DNA of 64,000 bases from an uncultured bacterium (GCA_905214345.1 CAJMLV010000013.1:1-64000); one strand, 5' to 3'. Positions 42,057-50,928 are shown, numbered from the stretch's first letter. Notes: generated from the sequence alone by a model not told the origin. Made by a program: numbers and translations.

Positions 42057-43772
42057 TTGAAAAAGCTAAAACTCGGCGCGGCTTGCATGGCAACCGCGAT
42101 GACCGCCTCCCTGGCCCTGAGCGGATGCGGCGGTGCCGGCTCCGGCTCGACCTCACAGAGCGCTGCCACGCCGGACTCTGCTTCCGGCACGGGAACCGCA
42201 GCCGTGGAAGGTGCGGACTGGCTGACCCCCTTTGAAGAAACTGTCAAGCTGGACGTGGTTGTCGGCTGGGACGCCGACCCCAGCGTAAAAGAGGGGACCA
42301 CCCCCGAGACCAACGCCCTTGTGCAGGTAGCGAAAGACCTGCTGAACATTGAGCTGAACTTCCTTTGGATGGTTCCCAACGATCAGCTGCAGGAAAAGCT
42401 GGCCCTGCAGATCAGCTCCGGCGAGATCCCCGACATTGTGATGCTGCAGAGCGCGGATTTCTACGAGTTCATGGACAGCAACTATCTGCGCGATCTGACC
42501 GACGCATACAACACCTACGCTTCCGATGAGCTGCGCAACACCGTGGAAGGATTCGGCGATGCCGCCATCGAATATTCTTCCCATGACGGCAAGCTGTACG
42601 GCATTCCCGCCCAGCTGGATACCGCAGAGAGTGTGGCCGGCCTGTACTATCGTTCCGATATTCTGGAATCCGCCGGTGTGAGCACTCCCACCAACACCAC
42701 CGAACTCAACGACATGCTGGTGGCACTGGCCAAAGCGGGCGCCGAAGCCAACGGCGGCAAAGACACCGCCGGGCTGGGCACCACCTCCAGCGTACTGGAC
42801 ACCAACTTTGGCCTGGCAGCCTACTTCCAGTGCTACGGCGCCTATCCCAACAAGTGGATCATGCGGGACGGCCAGCTGGTGAACGGCATTGTGCAGGACG
42901 AAATGCTCGACGCGCTGAAAGGCTTGAAGGACCTGTATGACCGCGGAGCCCTTTCTCCCGACTTTGCCACCTGGAACTCCGACCAGTTCACCGAGCGGGT
43001 GACCACCGACCAGGTGATGGCATCCTTCGGCACCTATTACATCCCCGCTTGGCCGCTGAACCAGAACAAGGATGCCAACCACAACGCCGAGTGGGCACAG
43101 CTGGACATCACTTCTCTGGGCAGCAAGCCCGCCATGAACCAGGTGAGCATCAACCACTTCAACGTGGTCACCAAGGACGCCCCGGCCCAGGCCGAGGAAG
43201 CGCTCATCAAGCTGCTGAACCTGACCCTGGCCGCCAACTCCAACTCCACCTTCGACAAGGCTGTGTTCGAAGGCCGCGACCTGCCGGCAAACGGCGCCGC
43301 CATCTTCTACCTGCCCGTTTACATGTACTATCCCACCCCGTGGACCAGCTACCGTGAAAATATCTGGAATGCCTACGAGACCCAGGACCCCTCCGGTCTG
43401 GTTACCGACGTGGAGAAGGAATGGTACGGCTACATGAACGACTATCTCACCTACGGCAACGAATGTGAAAACCTGGGCACCGCCTGGGGCATGTACAAGA
43501 GCCGCCTGAGTGAAGATATGGGCATTGCGCTGGGCCTGAAAGCCCGTGACACCGGCGAATACGAGACCTGCTATTACTACGGTCCCGCCACCGCCACCGA
43601 GCAGCGCGCATCTTCCACCCTGACGGACACTGCGGTTTCCTTCATCGTGGAATTCATCATGGGCCGCAAGACCGAAGCCGACTGGGAAAGCTTCAAGAAG
43701 AGCTGGAACGATCTGGGCGGCGCTGCCTGGACCCAGGAAGTCAACGAACAGTACCAAAGCATCGCGGGCTGA
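42057..43772 (+). CDS. Sugar ABC transporter solute-binding lipoprotein
   Basis: 571 residues from a TTG start at 42057. That codon is chosen because AAGGAGGAG ends 6 bp before it and it yields a proper lipoprotein signal peptide (KKLKLGAACMATAMTASLALSGC, lipobox L-S-G-C). A Gly/Ser/Thr linker is followed by an extracellular solute-binding protein family 1 fold of the large LipO type, seen with YesMN and LplB/YtcP-type permeases. Starts further upstream would destroy the signal peptide. The ligand is probably an oligosaccharide that feeds the adjacent glycosidases. Confidence 0.88.
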   Translation: MKKLKLGAACMATAMTASLALSGCGGAGSGSTSQSAATPDSASGTGTAAVEGADWLTPFEETVKLDVVVGWDADPSVKEGTTPETNALVQVAKDLLNIELNFLWMVPNDQLQEKLALQISSGEIPDIVMLQSADFYEFMDSNYLRDLTDAYNTYASDELRNTVEGFGDAAIEYSSHDGKLYGIPAQLDTAESVAGLYYRSDILESAGVSTPTNTTELNDMLVALAKAGAEANGGKDTAGLGTTSSVLDTNFGLAAYFQCYGAYPNKWIMRDGQLVNGIVQDEMLDALKGLKDLYDRGALSPDFATWNSDQFTERVTTDQVMASFGTYYIPAWPLNQNKDANHNAEWAQLDITSLGSKPAMNQVSINHFNVVTKDAPAQAEEALIKLLNLTLAANSNSTFDKAVFEGRDLPANGAAIFYLPVYMYYPTPWTSYRENIWNAYETQDPSGLVTDVEKEWYGYMNDYLTYGNECENLGTAWGMYKSRLSEDMGIALGLKARDTGEYETCYYYGPATATEQRASSTLTDTAVSFIVEFIMGRKTEADWESFKKSWNDLGGAAWTQEVNEQYQSIAG

Positions 43773-43807
43773 TTTTCTGCCCACAGTATAAACCCAGGCA
43801 TCATACA

Positions 43808-43842
43808 GGGAGGAGCGGCGGCCGCCTGCCGCCGCTCCTCCC
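43808..43842 (+). other. Intercistronic hairpin between binding protein and permeases
   Basis: A perfect 15-bp stem with a 5-nt loop CGCCT lies between the solute-binding protein and the first permease. There is only CTTTATT after it, so it is a weak terminator or a 3'-end stabiliser giving more binding protein than permease. Confidence 0.65.
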
Positions 43843-43875
43843 CTTTATTCCACATAGAGAGCGGGTTGTGATTAT

Positions 43876-44817
43876 ATGGCGCGAAACAACGGCAAACAGC
43901 AGGGAACTGCCCGGCAGTCCCGCAAATTGGCCCTGCTTCGCCGGGAATATCCTTACTACCTCATGCTGATTCCGGGCGTTGCATTTATGATCGTTTTTTC
44001 CTATCTTCCCATGTTCGGCCTGGTGATGGCGTTCCAGGATTTTACGCCGCTGCGGTCGTTCACCGGGTCTGAATGGGTTGGATTGCAGAACTTTAAAGAT
44101 ATGTTTGCACTGCCGACGTTCTGGCCGGTGGTACGCAACACGCTGCTGATCTCGGTCAGCAAGATCATCCTGCGCCTTGTGGTGCCGCTGGTGATTGCCA
44201 TCCTCCTCAACGAAGTGGTCAGCAACCGCTTCAAGCGGGTGGCCCAGACCGTGTTCTTCCTGCCCTATTTCCTGTCCTGGGCGGTCATGGGCGGTATTCT
44301 CCGCAACCTGTTTGAGTACGACGGCATGGTCAACGGCGTTCTCTCCTCCCTGGGGATGGAACGCATCATGTTCCTGGGCAGCAACACCTGGTTCCCCATC
44401 ATCATTATCCTGTCCGATGTGTGGAAGGATATGGGTTACAACATGATCATCTTCCTGGCAGCCATCACCAACGTGGACCCTTCCCTGAACGAGTCCGCCG
44501 CCCTGGACGGCGCCAACCGCTGGCAGCAGATCTGGCACATCACCCTGCCCACCATCCGGCCCATCGTGGTCATGCTTCTTGTGCTTTCTCTGGGTTCGGT
44601 ACTCAGCGCGGGCATGGAACAGATCCTGCTGCTGTACAACCCCATGGTGTATGAGAGTGCCGACATCATCGACACGCTGGTTTACCGTCTCGGCCTGGTC
44701 AACCACCAGTGGTCGCTGTCCGCCGCCGTTGGCATGATGAAATCGGCCATTTCCTTCCTGCTGGTCGTCATTTCCTATCGCATTGCCACCAAGCATTTTG
44801 ATTATCAGGTATTCTGA
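43876..44817 (+). CDS. ABC transporter permease (LplB-like)
   Basis: 313 residues, six membrane helices. The first is YYLMLIPGVAFMIVFSYLP. The EAA loop typical of binding-protein-dependent permeases is ESAALDGANRWQQIWHITLPTIRP (E-S-A-x2-D-G-A). Forms the CUT1-type importer with the next gene. No ATP-binding subunit is in the window; such systems usually borrow a shared MsmX-type ATPase. Only a weak ribosome site is visible. Confidence 0.92.
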   Translation: MARNNGKQQGTARQSRKLALLRREYPYYLMLIPGVAFMIVFSYLPMFGLVMAFQDFTPLRSFTGSEWVGLQNFKDMFALPTFWPVVRNTLLISVSKIILRLVVPLVIAILLNEVVSNRFKRVAQTVFFLPYFLSWAVMGGILRNLFEYDGMVNGVLSSLGMERIMFLGSNTWFPIIIILSDVWKDMGYNMIIFLAAITNVDPSLNESAALDGANRWQQIWHITLPTIRPIVVMLLVLSLGSVLSAGMEQILLLYNPMVYESADIIDTLVYRLGLVNHQWSLSAAVGMMKSAISFLLVVISYRIATKHFDYQVF

Positions 44818-44833
44818 GAAAGGAGGAACTGTC

Positions 44834-45718
44834 ATGGTTCGTAAACGCTTTTCCATCTTTACGCTGTTGAACTATATCGTTCTCTCCGTGCTGGTGGTCA
44901 TCTGCTTTGTGCCGGTCATGCATGTGGTCGCATTGTCCCTTTCCGAAAAGATCGAAGCCGTTTCCGGCAACGTGGGCATTCTGCCCCGGGGGTTCAACCT
45001 GGCCGCCTACCGATATGTGATGGAAGATACCCAGTTCTGGAAGTCCCTGGGCATCACTCTGCTGCGCGTGGCCATCGGTGTTCCCATCAATATCCTGCTG
45101 GTCATCCTCACTGCCTATCCTCTGTCCAAATCCAACAACCGGTTTCACGGCCGCACCGCCTTCTCCTGGTTTTTCGTCTTTACCATGCTGTTCAACGGCG
45201 GCATGATCCCCGCTTACATTGTCATCAACAAACTGGGGCTGATGAACACCATCTGGGCGCTCACCCTGCCCGGCGCGATGAATGTATCCTACATGATCCT
45301 GATGATGAACTTCTTCCGCGGAATTCCCATCGAGATCGAAGAAGCGGCCATCATCGACGGTGCCAGCCAGCCGGATATCCTCTTCCGCATTTATCTGCCC
45401 ATGTCGCTGCCATCCCTGGCTACCATCGTGCTGTTTGCCACTGTGGCCAACTGGAACTGCTGGATGGACGGTTACCTCTACATGAATACTCCCGACAAGT
45501 ACCCGCTGCAGACCTATCTGGCCACCCTGCTGATGGAATCCAAGAACAATGTGGAAGCCCTCATGACACCCGACCAGCTGGCACGCATGGCTCTGGTAAG
45601 CGAAAAAACCATCGAAGCCGCACAGATCTTTCTCAGCGCCCTGCCCATCATGTGCGTGTATCCCTTCCTGCAGAAATACTACATCAAGGGCATTGTGGTC
45701 GGCAGCGTGAAAGGATGA
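44834..45718 (+). CDS. ABC transporter permease (YtcP-like)
   Basis: 294 residues, six membrane helices starting LLNYIVLSVLVVICFVPVMH. The EAA loop reads IEEAAIIDGASQPDILFRIYLPMSLP. The C-terminus YPFLQKYYIKGIVVGSVKG is typical of YtcP/LplC proteins. AAAGGAGG sets the start 16 bp after the previous gene. Second half of the sugar importer. Confidence 0.92.
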   Translation: MVRKRFSIFTLLNYIVLSVLVVICFVPVMHVVALSLSEKIEAVSGNVGILPRGFNLAAYRYVMEDTQFWKSLGITLLRVAIGVPINILLVILTAYPLSKSNNRFHGRTAFSWFFVFTMLFNGGMIPAYIVINKLGLMNTIWALTLPGAMNVSYMILMMNFFRGIPIEIEEAAIIDGASQPDILFRIYLPMSLPSLATIVLFATVANWNCWMDGYLYMNTPDKYPLQTYLATLLMESKNNVEALMTPDQLARMALVSEKTIEAAQIFLSALPIMCVYPFLQKYYIKGIVVGSVKG

Positions 45719-45724
45719 TCCCGG

Positions 45725-46285
45725 TTGCATCGCGCAAAATCTTTTGAGATCGGATACCGTCCCTGGGGTGGTGCATACCATCCCGCAGCCTATGCTGAGA
45801 TGACCGCGATCCCCGGCGGTATACGGTTTTGCCTGTGGTGCGAAGAGCCCTTTGCGGTCCCTGCCTGTACACAGGACAACGGCCCGGTATATATGGACAG
45901 CTGCCTGGAAGCCTTTGTGGATTTTTATCCCCAGGCCAAACGGGGGTACATCAACTTTGAGATGAACGCCGCCGGCGCACTTTTGATGCAGTTCGGGCCT
46001 GACCGCGGGCATCGCCGCTTTCTCACCAGAGCGGAGACCGGGCCAAAGGTCACCCCTTTCACCGCGGAAAATACCTGGGGCGTACAGCTGGATGTTCCCT
46101 TCTCCTTTGTCCAGGAGGTATACACAGCCTCTCAACCACCGGACCCGGCCTGCCTGCGCGGCAACTTCTACAAGTGCGGCTCGGCCCCCGAGCATTACAT
46201 CTGCTGGGCCCCCGTCCAAACCCCCGCGCCGGATTTTCACCGGCCCGAATTCTTTCAGACATTATGGCTTTTCTCCCAGCCATAA
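45725..46285 (+). CDS. CBM9-like carbohydrate-binding protein
   Basis: 186 residues from a TTG start preceded by AAAGGATGA. The fold resembles carbohydrate-binding family 9/DOMON-like beta-sandwiches: IPGGIRFCLWCEEPF, GPVYMDSCLEAFVDFYPQ and YINFEMNAAG are the usual strand motifs. It has neither a signal peptide nor a catalytic domain, so it is a stand-alone intracellular binder. Six bp after the permease gene, it closes the importer operon. Such proteins commonly follow YtcP-type permeases but have no established role. Confidence 0.68.
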   Translation: MHRAKSFEIGYRPWGGAYHPAAYAEMTAIPGGIRFCLWCEEPFAVPACTQDNGPVYMDSCLEAFVDFYPQAKRGYINFEMNAAGALLMQFGPDRGHRRFLTRAETGPKVTPFTAENTWGVQLDVPFSFVQEVYTASQPPDPACLRGNFYKCGSAPEHYICWAPVQTPAPDFHRPEFFQTLWLFSQP

Positions 46286-46345
46286 TTGTGGTAAAGCAGA
46301 CCCGGATCAGGATTTTCCTCCCCTGACATGCGTTTGCTCCAGCAA

Positions 46346-46393
46346 GAAAACACCCTGCCGAGCCGGTCTTGCCGGTTCCGCGGGGTGTTTTTT
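46346..46393 (+). terminator. Terminator of the importer operon
   Basis: AAACACCCTGC pairs imperfectly with CGCGGGGTGTTT around an inner CCGG-containing hairpin, then T7. Confidence 0.75.
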
Positions 46394-46425
46394 TACCTGC
46401 GCACCGTCTTACAGGCATAGTGCCC

Positions 46426-46454
46426 TTGTTCCCCTTTCCGGAATGGGCTACAAT
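46426..46454 (+). promoter_or_regulatory. Promoter of the methyltransferase gene
   Basis: TTGTTC (46426-46431), 17 bp, TACAAT (46449-46454). Confidence 0.55.
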
Positions 46455-46491
46455 AAGGGCAAAAAGAAACACACGATCCGCGAGGTATCTT

Positions 46492-47142
46492 ATGCTGGAA
46501 AAAATGAGCGATTTCTTCAACAGCCGTCTGGACGGTTACGAAGATCATCAGCTGCATGCCATTGAGCAGGCAGAAACCTTCTATCCCCTGACCGCCAGGT
46601 ACCTGCCTGCGGACCCTCATGCCCGGGTACTGGATCTGGGCTGCGGCACCGGGCTGGAACTGGGGTATTACTTTGCCCTGAACCCCACGGCGGCGGTCAC
46701 CGGCATCGACCTGGCCGGGGACATGCTGAACGCGCTGCGGCAAAAATTCCCGGACAAGGCCCTAACCCTTGTGCAGGGGTCCTATTTCACCGTTCCCCTG
46801 GGGGAAAGCTGCTTCGATGCGGCGATCTCGGTGGAGTCCCTGCACCACTTTACCCATGCCGAAAAAATTCCGCTGTACCGTAATGTATACCGGGCGCTGA
46901 CGCCGGACGGGTTCCTGATCCTGACCGATTACTTTGCCCGTTCCGACGAACAGGAAGCGTTTTTCCGCCGTGAACTGCTGCGCCTGAAAGAGGAAGAGGG
47001 CATCCGGGACGGGGAATTCTATCATTATGACACCCCGCTGACGGTGGCCCACGAGGTGGAGGCCCTGCAGAAGGCCGGTTTTGCCTATGTGGAGGAATTG
47101 GGGCATTGGGGCAACACCCATCTGCTGCGTGCGGGAAAGTGA
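46492..47142 (+). CDS. Class I SAM-dependent methyltransferase
   Basis: 216 residues. Motif I is VLDLGCGTGLELG (about 51-63), the acidic residue of motif II is in VTGIDLAGDML, and the post-I strand SCFDAAISVESLHHF corresponds to motif IV. Probably a small-molecule methyltransferase; the substrate cannot be read. GAGGT lies before the ATG at 46492. Alone between two terminators. Confidence 0.87.
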   Translation: MLEKMSDFFNSRLDGYEDHQLHAIEQAETFYPLTARYLPADPHARVLDLGCGTGLELGYYFALNPTAAVTGIDLAGDMLNALRQKFPDKALTLVQGSYFTVPLGESCFDAAISVESLHHFTHAEKIPLYRNVYRALTPDGFLILTDYFARSDEQEAFFRRELLRLKEEEGIRDGEFYHYDTPLTVAHEVEALQKAGFAYVEELGHWGNTHLLRAGK

Positions 47143-47221
47143 GCGATTACGGACGCTCCCTCAGCGGTGCAGGTCCATCGTGCTGCACCGGGCGCAACCC
47201 ATCCCGCGAAAACTGTAAAAA

Positions 47222-47263
47222 CAGGGGCGTGAACCTTGACCGGTCCGCGCCCCTGCCTTTTTC
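47222..47263. terminator. Terminator between convergent genes
   Basis: CAGGGGCG / CGCCCCTG stem with an 18-nt loop and following T5; A-rich on the other side. Confidence 0.65.
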
Positions 47264-47276
47264 TTTCAACGAATCT

Positions 47277-47669
47277 TCAATCTTTTTCAATATCGTACGG
47301 CCAGGTGGAGATACCGCCGAACTCGTAAATATTGGTGTAGCCCAGCTCAGCCAGCGCCTTGGATGCAGTCTTGCTGCGGTTGCCGCTGCGGCAATACACC
47401 AGAACGGTGGTGTCCTTCTCCGGAATCACCCCGGCGGCAGATTCCTCGGTGATGGTCCCCACGGGCAGCAGCACGGCACCGGGAATATGACCACCGTTGT
47501 ATTCATCCTGTTCCCGCACATCCAGAATCAGAACTTCCTGGGTGTCCATCATCTCCTTGGCCTGCTCCTGGCTGATCTGCCGGTATCCGGGTTCCTCCGC
47601 GGTTCCGGCGCCGCAGCAGCCGGTCAGCAGCAGAAGAAGGGTCAAAAACAAAGGCAAAAGTCGTTTCAT
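47277..47669 (-). CDS. Rhodanese-domain lipoprotein
   Basis: 130 residues. Lipoprotein signal with lipobox L-T-G-C18, then a rhodanese domain: ILDVREQDEYNGGHIPGA and the active-site loop VYCRSGNRSK with C93. An extracellular, membrane-tethered sulphurtransferase or persulfide-binding protein. It overlaps the preceding GDSL hydrolase gene by 4 bp, so the pair is translationally coupled. Confidence 0.88.
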   Translation of the reverse strand: MKRLLPLFLTLLLLLTGCCGAGTAEEPGYRQISQEQAKEMMDTQEVLILDVREQDEYNGGHIPGAVLLPVGTITEESAAGVIPEKDTTVLVYCRSGNRSKTASKALAELGYTNIYEFGGISTWPYDIEKD

Positions 47670-48202
47670 CGGGCAATCTCCTTATACAGTTCTTCGGCAA
47701 AGGTCCGGTGGCCTTGCCCGGTAAAGTGCACACCGTCATAGGCAAGAGGGATGTTCCAGGCTCCCGCATCGGCAAACCGGGTGCCCAGTTCTTCGGCCAG
47801 CGTCCGGTAACACCCGGCCAGTTCCCGGGATGCTTCGACCAACCCTTCCCCCTGCACCCATTCGCCCGGGGTCATGGGCGGCGGGGCAATCAGCAAAACC
47901 TTTTGTGGCGCCACGGATAGGCCCTGCAAAAAACGGCGCATCCGCTGCGAGGTCTGTTCCGGCGTGCTTCCCTGAAGCAGGTCGTTGGTGCCCAGCATCA
48001 CGATGCACAGGTCGGTGTTTGCGGGCAGCCCGGCGGCTGCCGCCGGAACACAGCGGCCGTTTTCCCCCAGATTGGTGACCTGCCAGCCGGTTTTCTCCGC
48101 CAGCAGGTCCACCCATCGGCTGTCCTTCGGATACCGTCCGCCAAAATAAGAGCGCGGGTCATATCCATAGGTATTGGAATCCCCAAAACAAATCACATTC
48201 AT
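47666..48202 (-). CDS. SGNH/GDSL-family esterase
   Basis: 178 residues, cytoplasmic (no signal). Block I VICFGDSNTYGYD holds the catalytic Ser, block III MLGTNDLL the Asn, and block V YDGVHFTGQGH the Asp/His. Resembles small arylesterase/acyl hydrolases. The ATG at 48202 has GGGAGAAACC upstream. Preceded by a TTGTTG/TATAAT promoter, followed by the rhodanese lipoprotein gene. Confidence 0.87.
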   Translation of the reverse strand: MNVICFGDSNTYGYDPRSYFGGRYPKDSRWVDLLAEKTGWQVTNLGENGRCVPAAAAGLPANTDLCIVMLGTNDLLQGSTPEQTSQRMRRFLQGLSVAPQKVLLIAPPPMTPGEWVQGEGLVEASRELAGCYRTLAEELGTRFADAGAWNIPLAYDGVHFTGQGHRTFAEELYKEIAR

Positions 48203-48251
48203 AGGTTTCTCCCGGTCTGCGCCTTTCCTTCCATGTACTGAGTTTACCGCT

Positions 48252-48280
48252 ATTATACCAGCCCCGGGTCCTTTCAACAA
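48252..48280 (-). promoter_or_regulatory. Promoter of the GDSL-rhodanese pair
   Basis: Minus strand TTGTTG (48275-48280), 17 bp, TATAAT (48252-48257). Confidence 0.6.
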
Positions 48281-48370
48281 CCGTATCTTCTTTGCCGGCC
48301 ATATTGGCCGGTTCCCGGTTCTTGCCTGCCATATTTCCGCATAAACCTGCATTGAATGGGAGGTGAGTCC

Positions 48371-49084
48371 GTGTTTTCGATTTTATGGGTCTTTTTGCAG
48401 AGCGCGGCGGCGCATATCTGGTACGCGGCACTGCATCTGGAAAGCGGCAGTTTTCCTCGTCCTCTCTCCCCCGCACAGGAACAAGCCGCCTTTGCCGCCA
48501 TGCACGGCGGCGACACCGCCGCCAGGGATACCCTCATCAGCCACAATCTGCGGCTGGTGGCCCACGTGGTCAAAAAATACTACGCCGCGCCCGGCGGGCA
48601 GGACGACCTCATCAGCATCGGCACCATTGGGCTGATCAAGGCGGTGGATACCTTCCGCCCCGAACGCAAGGTCCGTTTTGCCAGCTATGCCAGCCAGTGC
48701 ATCGAAAACGAGATACGCATGCACCTGCGGCACATACGGCGGGAAGGCACGCTGGTCTCCTTGCAGGAACCGTTGGAATCCAGCACCAGGGAAGGCGGAG
48801 CCCTGACGCTGGGGGATGTCCTGCCGGATGACGCCGTGATGGAGGACGACTGCGAGCAGCGGGACCTGGCACGGCGGCTGCGGGAGCTGGTGTCGGAACT
48901 GCCGGAGCGGGAACGCCGCATCCTGACTTTGCGCTACGGGCTGGACCGCCGGGCACCGCTGACCCAGCAGCAGGTGGCGGAGCAGTTCCGCATCAGCCGG
49001 TCCTACATCTCCCGGCTGGAAAAACGGGCTCTGCAGATGCTGAGCCGCAGATGGCGAAGCGACGAAGAACGACGGAGGCATTGA
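48371..49084 (+). CDS. SigK-like sigma-70 factor
   Basis: 237 residues from a GTG start placed 2 bp after an ideal GGGAGGTGAG. The hydrophobic N-terminus (FSILWVFLQSAAAHIWYAALHL) followed by GSFPRPLSPAQEQAAF is the layout of pro-sigma-K, in which a short membrane-associated leader is removed during sporulation. The core motifs RLVAHVVKKYY, QDDLISIGTIGLIKAVDTF and the region 4 helix-turn-helix TQQQVAEQFRISRSYISRLEK are intact. In sporulating Clostridia SigK acts late in the mother cell; whether this organism sporulates is unclear. Confidence 0.82.
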   Translation: MFSILWVFLQSAAAHIWYAALHLESGSFPRPLSPAQEQAAFAAMHGGDTAARDTLISHNLRLVAHVVKKYYAAPGGQDDLISIGTIGLIKAVDTFRPERKVRFASYASQCIENEIRMHLRHIRREGTLVSLQEPLESSTREGGALTLGDVLPDDAVMEDDCEQRDLARRLRELVSELPERERRILTLRYGLDRRAPLTQQQVAEQFRISRSYISRLEKRALQMLSRRWRSDEERRRH

Positions 49085-49114
49085 GGCCGCAAAATGTACG
49101 CCAAACAAATACAC

Positions 49115-49143
49115 TTGACCTTTCTGCGCAATCATGGTATTCT
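49115..49143 (+). promoter_or_regulatory. Promoter of the AGCS transporter gene
   Basis: TTGACC (49115-49120), 17 bp, TATTCT (49138-49143). Confidence 0.6.
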
Positions 49144-49206
49144 AGATAACGTCCCCGTCGCCCGGCGCGGCGGTTTGCGGTATCCAAAACCAATGATGAG
49201 AGAGGA

Positions 49207-50565
49207 ATGGAAAGTATGATGGAGCAATTTACCGCGCTTGTATCTCAGGCAAGCGATTTTCTTTGGGATTACATCCTGTTGTTCCTGCTGGTGGGCACCG
49301 GCCTGTTTTTTACCCTGCGGTTGGGGTTCATTCAGGTCCGCCGCTTTGGTGAAGGCATGCGCCGTCTGTTCGGCGGGTTCAGCCTGCACGGCAAAGCCGC
49401 CGGCAAGGACGGCATGACCTCTTTCCAGGCGCTGTCCACCGCCGTGGCGGCCCAGGTGGGCACCGGCAACATCACCGGCTGTGCCACCGCTTTGGTCAGC
49501 GGCGGTCCCGGCGCCCTGTTCTGGGTGTGGGTGTCGGCCTTCTTCGGCATGGCCACCATCTACGCCGAAGCCGTCCTGGCCCAGACCTACAAAACCACGG
49601 TGGACGGTCAGGTGACCGGCGGTCCCGTGTACTACATCCGCGCCGCCTTCAAAGGCAAGTTCGGTAAGTTCCTGGCCGGGTTCTTCTCGGTGGCCATTGT
49701 GCTGGCCCTGGGCTTTATGGGCAACATGGTGCAGTCCAACTCCATCAGCGATGCGTTCCATAACGCTTTCGGCGTCAACAAGCTGGTAGTCGGTGTTGTG
49801 GTGGCCGCCATTGCTGCCTTCATCTTCCTGGGCGGTGTACAGCGCATCGCCGCCGTGACCGAGAAGCTGGTCCCCATCATGGCCATCTTCTACATTGTGG
49901 GCTGTGTCACCATTCTGGCCATGAATGCCTCCGCCCTGCCCGCAGCCTTTGAGCAGATCTTTGTACTGGCCTTTGATCCCCAGGCCATGGCCGGCGGCGT
50001 GGCCGGCGTGACCGTGCAGCAGGCCATGCGGTACGGTGTGGCCCGCGGCCTCTTCTCCAACGAAGCGGGCCTTGGCTCCACTCCCCACGCCCACGCCATC
50101 GCCAAGGTCAAGCGTCCCCAGGACCAGGGTGCCATGGCCATCGTCAGTGTCTTTATCGATACCTTCGTCATCCTGACCCTCACCGGTCTGGTGCTCATCA
50201 CCTCCGGCCTGGTCCCCACCGGACTGACCGGCACCGCCCTGACCCAGGCCGCCTTTGCCAAGACCTTCGGGTCCATGGGTCAGGTCTTTATCGCCGTTTG
50301 CATGCTGTTCTTCGCTTTCTCCACCATTCTGGGCTGGTATTTCTTCGGCCAGGTGAACTTCAAGGCCCTGTTCGGCAGCAAAGCCCTGCCGGTGTACAGC
50401 GTCATTGTGGTGGCTTTCGTCCTCATCGGTTCCACCCTGAAGGTGGACCTGGTCTGGGAGCTGGCCGACTTCTTCAACGGCGTGATGGCCATTCCCAACC
50501 TGATCGCTCTGCTGGCGCTGTCCGGTGTGGTGGCTTCCATCGCCCGGCAGAAAGACCAGGATTGA
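49207..50565 (+). CDS. Alanine/glycine:cation symporter (AGCS family)
   Basis: 452 residues, about ten membrane helices. AGCS signatures: FTLRLGFIQVRRF, GMTSFQALSTAVAAQVGTGNITGCA and FSNEAGLGSTPHAHAIAK. Imports alanine or glycine with Na+ or H+. GAGAGGA lies very near the ATG at 49207, so a start at the ATG at 49216 is equally possible. Own promoter and terminator. Confidence 0.93.
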   Translation: MESMMEQFTALVSQASDFLWDYILLFLLVGTGLFFTLRLGFIQVRRFGEGMRRLFGGFSLHGKAAGKDGMTSFQALSTAVAAQVGTGNITGCATALVSGGPGALFWVWVSAFFGMATIYAEAVLAQTYKTTVDGQVTGGPVYYIRAAFKGKFGKFLAGFFSVAIVLALGFMGNMVQSNSISDAFHNAFGVNKLVVGVVVAAIAAFIFLGGVQRIAAVTEKLVPIMAIFYIVGCVTILAMNASALPAAFEQIFVLAFDPQAMAGGVAGVTVQQAMRYGVARGLFSNEAGLGSTPHAHAIAKVKRPQDQGAMAIVSVFIDTFVILTLTGLVLITSGLVPTGLTGTALTQAAFAKTFGSMGQVFIAVCMLFFAFSTILGWYFFGQVNFKALFGSKALPVYSVIVVAFVLIGSTLKVDLVWELADFFNGVMAIPNLIALLALSGVVASIARQKDQD

Positions 50566-50584
50566 TCTTCCTTTTCCGCAAAAA

Positions 50585-50622
50585 CAAAGCTGCACTTCCC
50601 CACCGGGAGGTGCAGCTTTTTT
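50585..50622. terminator. Bidirectional terminator after the symporter gene
   Basis: AAAGCTGCAC...GTGCAGCTTTT stem; it also covers the end of the convergent small membrane protein gene. Confidence 0.8.
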
Positions 50623-50872
50623 AATACAGAAACCAGTCCACCACGGCCAGCGTCAGATAGCAGGCGGCGTAAAATCCCATACCCGCCCAGCTCCAGCGCG
50701 CCAGAGATGCTGCCCGCCGGGGCACGGTGCGGCGGCAGGCCAGATACAGTCCCGCTCCCACCGGGGGCAGCAGAAAGGCAAGGGTGTTCAGCCCCTGATG
50801 GGGCAGGTCTTTGTCCGGCGGAAGGGGTGCAGCGCGAGGCGCCGCCTGCTTGCCGGGTCTGTTGTCTTGCAT
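50621..50872 (-). CDS. Small membrane protein paired with an XRE regulator
   Basis: 83 residues. A polar N-terminal third (MQDNRPGKQAAPRAAPLPPD) precedes two membrane helices (about 29-45 and 61-82), joined by the basic loop CRRTVPRRAASLARW. GGAAGGAGGG lies before the ATG at 50872. Divergent from the XRE gene across a promoter that contains a clear inverted repeat, so it is probably the regulator's target. Function unknown. Confidence 0.65.
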   Translation of the reverse strand: MQDNRPGKQAAPRAAPLPPDKDLPHQGLNTLAFLLPPVGAGLYLACRRTVPRRAASLARWSWAGMGFYAACYLTLAVVDWFLY

Positions 50873-50928
50873 GGAACCGCCCTCCTTCCGGCCGGAATCC
50901 GATGATGATACCATCTCTATTTTAGATA

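Noticed and set aside
48371..49084. SigK gene split by a skin-like element
   Set aside because: The reading frame is continuous from leader to region 4.
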